Part shown: one piece after another, positions 42,007 through 49,084 of the stretch
How positions within the stretch are numbered: the first letter of the stretch is position 1
Layout of the letters: every line of letters starts with the position of its first letter
NCBI GenBank assembly: GCA_020073215.1
Contig: JAIQFO010000011.1
Coordinates: 62,001-126,000, forward strand
Source of the DNA: Terriglobia bacterium
GTDB taxonomy: Bacteria; Acidobacteriota; Terriglobia; Terriglobales; Acidobacteriaceae
Direction: 5' to 3'
Length of the DNA stretch: 64,000 nt
Position numbers and translations under genes: made by a program
Notes under the pieces: generated by a model
The model's input: the letters and a program-made list of their open reading frames with translations, nothing else
Told to the model about the DNA's origin: nothing
Databases searched by the model: none

Positions 42007-42908
42007 TTGTCGTCAATCATGCGGCTGGTGATGGCAGCGTAACTGTCGATACGGCGGTCGCGCAAAAAAGGCCAACTGCGGCGAATGTCCTCCAGTTGAT
42101 GCAGGTCGACTTCGCCGAGCAGAATTTCTTCCTCGTCGTGCGAAGCTTCGGCGAGCACACGTCCGAAGGGGTCGCAGAAAAACGACCCTCCCCAGAATTC
42201 GAGACCTTTGCCAGGCACGGAATTTCCGCGGATGTTACCGGTCTCGAAGCCGACGCGATTCACCACGCCGACATAAACGCCGTTCGCGATCGCGTGCGCG
42301 CGCTGGATGGTGCGCCAGGCATCGTGTTGCGCCTCGCCGAACTCAGCCTTCTCCGCCGGATGCCATCCGATCGCGGTGGGATAAAACAGAATGCTCGCTC
42401 CCTGCAATGCCGTGAGCCGCGCGCCTTCCGGATACCACTGGTCCCAACAGACTAGCGTGCCAAGTTTTCCGGCGGAGGTGTCAAAGGCCTTGAAGCCGAG
42501 ATCCCCGGGCGTGAAATAAAACTTTTCGTAGTAGAGCGGATCGTCGGGAATGTGCATCTTGCGGTAGATGCCGCGCAAGACGCCGTCCGAATCGAAAATC
42601 GCGGCCGTGTTGTGATAGAGGCCGGGAGCGCGCTTCTCAAAGAGCGAAGCGATCAGCACCACTTTATACTTCACAGCCGCAGCGGCAAGCTTCTCCGTGG
42701 TAACTCCGGGAATCGACTCCGCCAGATCGAACAGGGCGGCGTCTTCGCGCTGGCAGAAATACTGCGTCTGGAAGAGCTCGGGCAGGCAGACAACGTGGGC
42801 GCCTTTGCGTGCCGCCTCCGCAACGCGATCTAGCGCTTTCGACAGATTGTCGCCAGGTTCGGGGCCGCACGACATCTGGACCAGCGCTACGGTGAACTTG
42901 TCGGGCAC
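42003..42908 (-). CDS. aguB: N-carbamoylputrescine amidase
   Basis: A 301-residue nitrilase-superfamily enzyme that converts N-carbamoylputrescine to putrescine, CO2 and ammonia. The Glu-Lys-Cys triad is visible in CLPELFQTQYF, IYRKMHIPDD and TLVCWDQWYPEGARL. Further family signatures are YFTPGDLGFKAFDT and GGSFFCDPFGRVLAEAS. It is the first gene of the aguB-aguA pair; upstream lies the 17-bp tandem array and the divergently transcribed deoxyhypusine-synthase-like gene. Confidence 0.94.
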   Translation of the reverse strand: MPDKFTVALVQMSCGPEPGDNLSKALDRVAEAARKGAHVVCLPELFQTQYFCQREDAALFDLAESIPGVTTEKLAAAAVKYKVVLIASLFEKRAPGLYHNTAAIFDSDGVLRGIYRKMHIPDDPLYYEKFYFTPGDLGFKAFDTSAGKLGTLVCWDQWYPEGARLTALQGASILFYPTAIGWHPAEKAEFGEAQHDAWRTIQRAHAIANGVYVGVVNRVGFETGNIRGNSVPGKGLEFWGGSFFCDPFGRVLAEASHDEEEILLGEVDLHQLEDIRRSWPFLRDRRIDSYAAITSRMIDDK

Positions 42909-42927
42909 ATTTTCTCCAGGCTTTCGT

Positions 42928-43012
42928 CAGAACTTGCGACCTGCCAGTACTTGCCACCCACCAAAACTTGCCCATCGCCAAAACTTGTCATCCGCCAGAA
43001 CTTGTCATCCGA
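42928..43012. repeat. Five-copy 17-bp tandem repeat merging into a hairpin repeat
   Basis: Five consecutive 17-bp units start at 42928, 42945, 42962, 42979 and 42996, each of the form CAGAACTTGTCATCCGC with changes. The last unit runs straight into the TTGTCATCC..GAGCGGAGCG start of the CCTGAGCGAAGC-type repeat. The array lies in the 354-base spacer between divergent aguB and the deoxyhypusine-synthase-like gene. Confidence 0.85.
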
Positions 43013-43081
43013 GCGGAGCGAAGGACCTGCTGTCTCCTGCGCCGACAAAAAGCAGGTCCTTCGCTTCGCTCAGGATGACAA
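43001..43081. repeat. Long hairpin repeat, CCTGAGCGAAGCGAAGG family
   Basis: CTTGTCATCCGAGCGGAGCG with AAGGACCTGC, a loop, then GCAGGTCCTTCGCTTCGCTC and AGGATGACAAG. The left arm has diverged (CGAGCGGAGCG) while the right keeps the common form. It lies between aguB and the deoxyhypusine-synthase-like gene. Confidence 0.9.
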
Positions 43082-43262
43082 GTCGTGAACCGTGATGCTC
43101 AAACAACGATCCAGCTTACTTTCAACACGCGATCTAGGATATCAAAGTGCCCTCCGCGGAGCGTGAATGTTACGACACAGTGAAAGCAAGTCGCCGCGTT
43201 CCTCGCACTTCTAGTAAATTGTTTCTTCGGTCAAAATCAGTTTTTATTCTGGAGGCTCTTCC

Positions 43263-44399
43263 TTGAAGCACAAAACTGTCGCGAAGCACGGTCATCGTCA
43301 CGAAGGCAGTCATGCAGAAGGCGCGGGCATCGAGCGCAAGCTGCACGATCCGGTCGCCGACCGTCTGATTCCGCTGGAGCCGCTCGACCTCGCCAAGATT
43401 CAATCCATTGACGACCTGGTGCGTGCGATGTCGAGGACGGCATTTACCGGCCGCCAACTCGGCGAGGCTGCCGACGTTCTTGAGGCCATGGCGTGCGACA
43501 CGGAATGCTTCGTGGTCATGACCCTCGCCGGCGCAATGACCGTGGCCAAGCAGGGACTGGTGATTGCCGAACTGATCGATCGCGGCATCGTGAACGCCAT
43601 CGTTTCGACTGGCGCGCTGATGGCGCATGGACTGGTCGAAGCCACCGGTCGCGCTCATTTCCGGCACAATCCCGACCTCACTGACGAGGAACTTTATGAG
43701 GCCGGATACAACCGCGTCTATGACACGCTCGAACCCGAGCAGAATCTCGACGACGTGGAGCGCGTGATGGCTGCAGTGTTCAGCGGCTGGGACGCGGACG
43801 AAGTGATGTGCTCGTACAAGTTGAACCGCGCGATCGGGGCGCATCTGGCAAAGCATGCCAAGGGACAGCGGGGCATTCTGAAGTCGGCCTACGAAAAAAA
43901 TGTTCCGGTATTTGTCCCCGCGTTTTCCGATTCTGAGTTGGGCCTCGATTTCGCGTTGACCAACCGCGAACGCGATAAGGAAGGGAAGGCGCGCTTTCGC
44001 TTCGATCCCTTTGAAGACCTGGAGCACTTCGCCGCAACCCTGCTCAGCCAGAAGCGGCTGGGAATCTTCACCATCGGCGGCGGCGTTCCGCGTAACTGGT
44101 CGCAGCAGTTCGGACCTTTCATCGAATTGCGCCACCGCCGGGGCGGGGAAGACCTGCCGCTGAAGCGCTATCACTATGGACTGCGCATCTGTCCGGAGCC
44201 GGTCTACTGGGGCGGGCTTTCGGGCTCCCCCTATAGCGAGGCGGTTTCGTGGGGTAAGTTTGTGCCGCCAGCGGAAGGTGGGAGGTTTGGAGAAGTTTTT
44301 GTCGATGCGACGGTGGGACTGCCGCTGATTGTGGCCGCGGTTCTTGAGCGGTTGAAGAAAAAGCCCGCGGGAAAGAAGACGCTGGCGAAGGCAGAATAA
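43263..44399 (+). CDS. Deoxyhypusine-synthase-like protein
   Basis: 378 residues from TTG 43263, chosen because GGAGG lies about eight bases upstream and no nearer ATG fits. A complete DHS-like fold is present: FVVMTLAGAMTVAKQGLVIAELID (NAD-binding start, quoted in part), STGALMAHGLVEA, IGGGVPRNWSQQF and the catalytic Lys332 in SEAVSWGK. DHS transfers an aminobutyl group from spermidine to eIF5A lysine; bacteria lack eIF5A. Relatives have been linked to homospermidine synthesis, so an aminobutyl transfer to putrescine or another acceptor is plausible. The neighbours make putrescine from arginine, supporting a polyamine role. Confidence 0.85.
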   Translation: MKHKTVAKHGHRHEGSHAEGAGIERKLHDPVADRLIPLEPLDLAKIQSIDDLVRAMSRTAFTGRQLGEAADVLEAMACDTECFVVMTLAGAMTVAKQGLVIAELIDRGIVNAIVSTGALMAHGLVEATGRAHFRHNPDLTDEELYEAGYNRVYDTLEPEQNLDDVERVMAAVFSGWDADEVMCSYKLNRAIGAHLAKHAKGQRGILKSAYEKNVPVFVPAFSDSELGLDFALTNRERDKEGKARFRFDPFEDLEHFAATLLSQKRLGIFTIGGGVPRNWSQQFGPFIELRHRRGGEDLPLKRYHYGLRICPEPVYWGGLSGSPYSEAVSWGKFVPPAEGGRFGEVFVDATVGLPLIVAAVLERLKKKPAGKKTLAKAE

Positions 44400-44597
44400 A
44401 TGGTAGGAACGATGAGACCCGAATTTGCGTCAGTGTTCGTTTGCCTGTCGCTAGTGTGCCCAACGTGCCAAGGTCAGGGAAGAGGAAGCGTTCATGGGGA
44501 CGTTTTTCGCGAAGCCGCTATGGGACTGACCTACGAGTTTTCCCAAAAATTCAGCGACGAGGCCTGCCCCGTTTCCCCCAACCTGCAAAAGTGTTGA
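44400..44597 (+). pseudogene. Truncated 5' fragment of a secreted-protein gene
   Basis: A 65-codon frame starts at an ATG directly abutting the preceding TAA. It reads as a signal peptide (FASVFVCLSLVCPTCQGQG) followed by GDVFREAAMGLTYEFSQKF, a start commonly seen in long exported acidobacterial proteins, then stops. The downstream DNA is repeat sequence. An amputated gene is the likeliest reading; a genuine small secreted protein is the alternative. Confidence 0.35.
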
Positions 44598-44600
44598 AAA

Positions 44601-44627
44601 GAGAGACGCGGCAAGTCGCGTCTCTAC
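44601..44627. repeat. GAGACGCGG..CCGCGTCTC-type hairpin
   Basis: GAGAGACGCGGCAAG and TCGCGTCTCT pair as a single hairpin, matching the 16785 and 49191 elements. It lies between the truncated gene and the 3' end of the arginine decarboxylase gene. Confidence 0.75.
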
Positions 44628-44633
44628 GGGGAT

Positions 44634-45179
44634 CTAATCGAAGATCAGCACGGCCGACGCGATCACCGTAGTCCACAGCCCGCGTTTATCCCCGACTGCC
44701 GACTGCGTGACGTTGGCCGTGCGGACGATCTTATTCGAGATGCGATAGATCTCTTTCTTCTCGTCCCAAGACCGGTCGGAATCGAATTCCACATTCAGGG
44801 TCGTGGCCAGCATTTCGGCGGCGAGTTCCTCCGCGTAGTCTCCAGCCGCGTCTTCCGTCTCGCCGAACGAGTGGTGCTCGCTAAGATATCCGTACGTGTT
44901 GCGATCGGCGGGGATGGCGACGCCAATCGAAGAGGCCAGCAGTCGGTGCGGTTCGTGGGTCGAGTTTTCGGCAACCACCGCAAACACGACTTCTCCGGGA
45001 GATAGATACGTAAGTCCCTGCGCGCGTGGAACCAGCTTGCAATTGGGCGGAAAGATGGAAGAGACGCGCACCAGGTTTTGGGCGGCGATGCCGGCGTCGC
45101 GCAAGGCGAGTTCAAAAGAAGTCAGGCGCTCCCGGTGTTTCCCCACGCCTTTAGTGAAGAAGATCTTCTTGGGAACCAT
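44634..45179 (-). CDS. pdaD: Pyruvoyl-dependent arginine decarboxylase
   Basis: 181 residues from ATG 45179. A TTG at 45191 has the better-placed GGAGG and may be the true start; a much longer frame to 45350 has nothing to support it. The proenzyme cleaves itself between Ser40 and Ser41 in [11 protein letters not shown], leaving a pyruvoyl group on the alpha chain, and decarboxylates arginine to agmatine. [35 protein letters not shown] and [20 protein letters not shown] (quoted in part) are family features. Bacterial use alongside the aguAB pair gives a full arginine to putrescine route within 4.3 kb. Confidence 0.9.
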   Translation of the reverse strand: MVPKKIFFTKGVGKHRERLTSFELALRDAGIAAQNLVRVSSIFPPNCKLVPRAQGLTYLSPGEVVFAVVAENSTHEPHRLLASSIGVAIPADRNTYGYLSEHHSFGETEDAAGDYAEELAAEMLATTLNVEFDSDRSWDEKKEIYRISNKIVRTANVTQSAVGDKRGLWTTVIASAVLIFD

Positions 45180-45397
45180 GTCCTTGCCCAATTCATTTTC
45201 CTCCAGGAACTTTTGCGTTGATCTAGGAAGGCCAAATTTAACACAGCGATTTGTGAAGATTGTATGAAAAAGAGAGGAGAAGGCAAGAATTTCCCTCAGC
45301 AGCTCTCGGAACGGCCGCGCGCGCCCATCTCGAGAGGACGTCGAAAGCATGAGACGGCAGCCGCTTCACGCCGGGAAGAGTCCGCTCGTCGCGGCAC

Positions 45398-45883
45398 TCA
45401 AGCCGCGTAAATATGGGCTTTGCCCGCCGCCAACGGGATGATTGCCGGTTTCACCAAATCGCGGAAATCGGCAAATTTCATGCGCACCAGCTCCCGGTGC
45501 GAACCCGCGTTGAAGGCGATTTCCTTGTCCTCGGCCAGGGTCTGATCCGCGAAGACATCCATGCCATACAGATTGCCGAAGGGCGGCATGGAGCCGGTTT
45601 CGCAGTCGGGGAAACGGTCGCGAAATTCGTGCTCCGTGGCCAGTTCGACGGAATCTACCCCGAGATATTTTTTCAGCCGGTACAAATCTACGCGGAGCGA
45701 AGCCGGCACCACCGCCATGGCAAGACGTCCATCCACCATGACCATCACGGTTTTCGCCAGCTCTTTTCCGGGTGTGTGAGTGAGGGCGGCAATCCCCTGG
45801 GCCGTGTAGGCCACCGAGTGCGAGATCACCAGGTATTGAATGCGGTTACGATCCAGGAATTCCCGAAGCATGGAAAGAGGCAC
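45398..45883 (-). CDS. YbaK/ProX-type aminoacyl-tRNA deacylase
   Basis: 161 residues from GTG 45883, with GGGAGG five bases before it; a longer frame to 45964 is Arg/Ser-rich and lacks a site. The single YbaK/EbsC domain shows AALTHTPGKELAKTVMVMVDGR (quoted in part; the conserved KT-type Lys), ELATEHEFRDRFPDCETGSMPPFGN (quoted in part) and EIAFNAGSHRELVRMKFADF. Such proteins remove mischarged amino acids from tRNA(Pro), tRNA(Cys) or others. The AlaX-type gene elsewhere in the window offers a second, independent editing function. Confidence 0.8.
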   Translation of the reverse strand: MPLSMLREFLDRNRIQYLVISHSVAYTAQGIAALTHTPGKELAKTVMVMVDGRLAMAVVPASLRVDLYRLKKYLGVDSVELATEHEFRDRFPDCETGSMPPFGNLYGMDVFADQTLAEDKEIAFNAGSHRELVRMKFADFRDLVKPAIIPLAAGKAHIYAA

Positions 45884-46143
45884 AGACACCTCCCGTCCGA
45901 ACCGCAAGCGGGAACGCTTCTGAAGGACTGCCGAAGCACGCTTCGCGGGTCGGCTCCGGTTCAATTATGCGCTCGTCCGTGGCCGGGGAGGTAGTGAAAT
46001 TTCGGAGCAAACCGAAGGCCGGCCAAAACCGGAAAAGACGCGGAGCAGGAACTGGGGGAGGCTAGGGAGGAATGTTCACTTTTGGCCGCGAAACGCCGCA
46101 AAAAATGCGCTGTCGGGGGAGAGCGGGTCTTACTTTGCGACCA

Positions 46144-46386
46144 TCACGCGGCTTCTTTCGTGGCGTGCTTCGTAACCAGGGAGTGCGCCGCTTCTCTGGC
46201 TTGGGATCCCACGATCCTCATTTCGTGCCAGTCGTAGCGAAATTCTTTGCCGCACTCCAGGCAGACGACATAAGTGCCCGTGCGCTGAGCCTGGGGAGTG
46301 CGGCGCGAACCGGCGCGTACCGTGATGGGAAAACTGTACCGACCGTGCCGGCAACCGAACATAGCGTCCAACAACTTCGAAATCAT
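46144..46386 (-). CDS. Small zinc-finger-like protein
   Basis: 80 residues from ATG 46386, with GGAGG seven bases upstream; a GTG one codon earlier is also possible. Two paired metal-like sites are visible: FGCRHGRYSF (C..H) near residue 12 and VVCLECGKEFRYDW (CxxC) near 43, the rest being basic. That suggests a treble-clef or rubredoxin-like zinc site. No family recognised and no operon partner. The 200-base spacer downstream of the sigma/anti-sigma pair shows nothing else. Confidence 0.6.
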   Translation of the reverse strand: MISKLLDAMFGCRHGRYSFPITVRAGSRRTPQAQRTGTYVVCLECGKEFRYDWHEMRIVGSQAREAAHSLVTKHATKEAA

Positions 46387-46621
46387 CACGTAACCTCCAC
46401 AGAATCAAAAGCGACAAAACTGGCTCATCCCCTTCGCTTGAATATCAAGAACGAGCTCTAACTACTTAGATTCGTGCTGTCGGGAAAAGGTTCTGCCGAC
46501 GGGCAGCTCTACAGCTACATCCCTAGGCGCCCCGGAATCAGGTATTTGCGGGAATTCAGGGAACGACAGGGAGAGTAGGCGGACTAATTAAGGGGAGCGA
46601 GCAGAGCCCGCAGCAAGGTGT

Positions 46622-46879
46622 TCAGCTGCTCGGCGGCTCGCACTTCTTGTGTGCCGAGCACTTGCTCATGATGGCCGAGCGGAGCCGCGTGCGCAGATCC
46701 TCGGGCAATTCGTAGAGCTCCGAATCGCGGTAGATTTCAATGGTCTTGCGAGTGGTATCGCAGACCACGTAACAGTTGTGGCACCACGCCAGATGGTCGT
46801 CGAGTTCGGACTTGGTCCGGGCGTCCAGCACGCCATCGAGATAGTTGGTCAACTCGTTAAGAAATTCAGAACACTTCAC
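46622..46879 (-). CDS. Zinc-finger anti-sigma factor (ZAS/zf-HC2)
   Basis: 85 residues with the ZAS signature: CSEFLNELTNYLDG (first Cys) and LDDHLAWCHNCYVVC (H-x3-C-x2-C), followed by a helical RKTIEIYRDSELYELPEDLRTRL (quoted in part). ZAS proteins hold an ECF sigma factor inactive until a redox or envelope signal. It overlaps the sigma gene by four bases (ATG within the sigma stop). The lack of a transmembrane segment points to a cytoplasmic, possibly redox-responsive switch. Confidence 0.88.
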   Translation of the reverse strand: MKCSEFLNELTNYLDGVLDARTKSELDDHLAWCHNCYVVCDTTRKTIEIYRDSELYELPEDLRTRLRSAIMSKCSAHKKCEPPSS

Positions 46880-47505
46880 TGGTCGCCATCTCCACTCGCC
46901 CGTTTCTGAAAGTAGCGGTTGAGCCGCTCGCGCAATTGCAGGCGCGCCCGCAGCAATCGCGACTTCACTGCCGGGATGCTCAACTCCAGCGCCTGGGCCG
47001 TCTCTTCCGTCGAGAGACCTTCCACGTCGCGGAGCACGAACACCGTCCGGAAGCCCGACGGCAGCCCTTGGATGGTTCGCGTCAGAATATCCCGCAACTG
47101 AGCCTGGTTGTACATCTGCTCAGGATTCGGGCTCCAATCCGCAACCTCACGGGGCAGCGAGTCGTCTTCGGTCTTAACTTCTTCGTCCAGAGAAACCGTG
47201 CGTTCCGGTTTTCTCCGGCGCAACTTCATCAGCGCTTCGTTGACCGCAATCCGCACCAGCCAGGTATAAAACTTGGACTGTTCCTGGAATTTCGCCAGGT
47301 TCCCATAGGCCTTGAGGAACGCTTCCTGCACCACATCTTCCGCGTCCTCGCGGTTCTGCGTAATGTGCTGCGCAATGCGGAAAACGTTGCGATCGTAGCG
47401 CCGTACTAATTCTTCGAACGCTTGATCGTCGCCGCTTTTGGCGCGCCGTACCAGCGACATTTCTTCGCTGACCGGCTGCTCTACGTTGGGTTGGATGGTA
47501 CTCAT
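46876..47505 (-). CDS. ECF-type RNA polymerase sigma factor
   Basis: 209 residues from ATG 47505. Sigma region 2 is AFEELVRRYDRNVFRIAQHITQN..DAEDVVQEAFLKAYGNL (quoted in parts, about 28-70), and region 4 is LPSGFRTVFVLRDVEGLSTEETAQALELS (quoted in part) with LRARLQLRERL. The region 2 core FYTWLVRIAVNEALMKLRRR is typical of ECF sigma factors. It is coupled to the downstream zinc-finger anti-sigma gene. Upstream lies a heptad repeat array. Confidence 0.92.
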   Translation of the reverse strand: MSTIQPNVEQPVSEEMSLVRRAKSGDDQAFEELVRRYDRNVFRIAQHITQNREDAEDVVQEAFLKAYGNLAKFQEQSKFYTWLVRIAVNEALMKLRRRKPERTVSLDEEVKTEDDSLPREVADWSPNPEQMYNQAQLRDILTRTIQGLPSGFRTVFVLRDVEGLSTEETAQALELSIPAVKSRLLRARLQLRERLNRYFQKRASGDGDQ

Positions 47506-47570
47506 TCGTAACTCGATGCAGATTTTTCCGACTGCGCGACTGATTCTCGAAATGCTATTGTACTTGAAAG

Positions 47571-47662
47571 AACCCAGTACGCAGTACCCAGTACTCAGAA
47601 CCGACACCTGAGCGCGGTCGCTGGCTGCTGATAAATGGGTTCTGGGTACTGGCGTTCAGGTA
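47571..47662. repeat. Heptanucleotide-period array, two inverted arms
   Basis: Arm 1 reads CCCAGTA CGCAGTA CCCAGTA CTCAGAA. Arm 2 (about 47634-47661) reads TGGGTTC TGGGTAC TGGCGTT and is roughly its inverse, with a spacer between. It lies upstream of the sigma factor gene, between divergent sigma and GAF-like genes. Confidence 0.75.
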
Positions 47663-47749
47663 CCAAGGTGTCCCAAGAACGCCTGTAAGCGGCCTTATAA
47701 TCAAGGGTTATAGGGCCAGAGTTCGTCTCACAAAAGGTTTTGGGAAGGG

Positions 47750-47835
47750 CACGGCTTCAAGAGCCTGCCCTGAGCACAGCCGAAGGGCGCCGCTCAAGGC
47801 TGCAAGGAACGTGGGCTTTAGCCCCTGAGGGCTGG
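47750..47835. repeat. GC-rich inverted segments upstream of GAF-like gene
   Basis: GCCCTGAGC.. and GCCGAAGGGC pair around 47767-47788, a recurrent CTGAGCxxAGCCGAAGG motif. GGGCTTTAGCCCCTGAGGGCTGG then gives a second small hairpin. No gene in 47506-47870 is supported; the whole spacer is repeat DNA. Confidence 0.6.
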
Positions 47836-47870
47836 ACTTTTTCCTATAAAAAGCTCTGCCCGGAGGACGT

Positions 47871-49073
47871 ATGAAGGAACACGGTTGGATTGAGCCAAGT
47901 TCGATTGAGCCAATCGTGGAGCGGGTGGTGGGCCAGGTTCTGGACAGCCACGCAGCCCAACTGCGCACCGAGATTGTCCGCCGGGTCATGGAAGAGATCG
48001 CAGCTGCGCCTGCACCCGCCGAACCCGCTAGTCTCGATGCCGCGTCCGCTCCGGCAGATCTGGCGCGCGCCGTGGCCGAAATCCAACTCGGCACCTCCCA
48101 GCGCGAGATTCTGCGAGCGCTGCTCGATACCAGCGCTCGCTATGCCGCCAGGGTTGCGCTTTTTGTCGTCAAGGGTAGCCACGCTACCGGTTGGCAGGGA
48201 CGAGGTTTCGCCGACAACGATGCGGTGAAGGATTTCGCTCTCGACGAGAACGCTACCGCCGTGACGCGTGCGATCAGCGATCGCGTGGCGGCGAGTGTTC
48301 CGGTCGCTGACCTCGACGCGCGTTTTCTGCAGGTGGTCGGGGCCCCCGCCAGCGGCGAAGGCCGGATTCTCCCCCTGATCCTGAAAGAGAAGGTTGCCGC
48401 CCTGGTCTACGCCGACAGCGGAACCGAAGGGGCCGGCGCGCTCGATGCCGGCGCGCTCGAACTGCTCGTGCTTTCGACCAGCGCCTGGCTCGAGGTCAAC
48501 TCGCTCCGCAAGCAAGCACAGAAGGAACTGTCCGCCTCGCATTCCGACAGCCATAGCGTCCCAATCTCCGAGGCGACGCACCAGGGGCCGGCGCCGGTGC
48601 AAAGGGTGCCGGCTTTCAACGATCCCTTCGCCTCGCATGCGCCTGGCCACGCGATGGCGGCAGTGGCGTCTGCGCATGAAGCCTCGGCTCCCGTTGCGAG
48701 TTCCGCTGGGGAGGTTGCACTGGCGGAACCGCTCCCGACCGGTCATGCCGAGACTGAGGCCACACTCGAGCCGCCCCCGGCCTCCTCCATCTCGACCTCG
48801 ACCGTTGATCAGGAAGTTCATCGCAAGGCCCAGCGTTTTGCCCGCCTGCTGGTCGACGAGATCAAACTCTATAATCAGGCCAAGGTTGCGGAAGGTCGGA
48901 AGCACCTGGATCTCTACGACCGTCTGAAAGAAGCGATTGAGAAGAGCCGCGCCACGTACCAGAAACGTTACGGAAACACGGTTGCAGCTTCCGGCAATTA
49001 CTTTCAACATGAAATAATGCGAAGTCTCGCAGAAGACGATCTCTCCATCATGGGTGCCAACTTTCGGCAGTAG
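47871..49073 (+). CDS. GAF-like protein conserved with the adjacent transglycosylase
   Basis: 400 residues. The first third is helical, then a GAF-like alpha/beta module (about 80-215: RYAARVALFVVKGSHATGWQGRGF, then GRILPLILKEKVAALVYADSG; quoted in parts) with no obvious cysteine or chromophore site. After an Ala/Pro/Ser linker (about 215-305) comes a strongly charged C-terminal helix pair, RKAQRFARLLVDEIKLYNQAKVAEG and LYDRLKEAIEKSRATYQKRYG (quoted in part). A signal-transduction or filament-associated role is possible, but I recognise no named family. The slt-like gene starts 11 bases later. Confidence 0.55.
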   Translation: MKEHGWIEPSSIEPIVERVVGQVLDSHAAQLRTEIVRRVMEEIAAAPAPAEPASLDAASAPADLARAVAEIQLGTSQREILRALLDTSARYAARVALFVVKGSHATGWQGRGFADNDAVKDFALDENATAVTRAISDRVAASVPVADLDARFLQVVGAPASGEGRILPLILKEKVAALVYADSGTEGAGALDAGALELLVLSTSAWLEVNSLRKQAQKELSASHSDSHSVPISEATHQGPAPVQRVPAFNDPFASHAPGHAMAAVASAHEASAPVASSAGEVALAEPLPTGHAETEATLEPPPASSISTSTVDQEVHRKAQRFARLLVDEIKLYNQAKVAEGRKHLDLYDRLKEAIEKSRATYQKRYGNTVAASGNYFQHEIMRSLAEDDLSIMGANFRQ

Positions 49074-49084
49074 GTAGGGTTTGA

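Noticed and set aside
42928..43012. CRISPR array suspicion for the 17-bp units
   Set aside because: Units are directly adjacent without spacers and too short; no cas gene is present.
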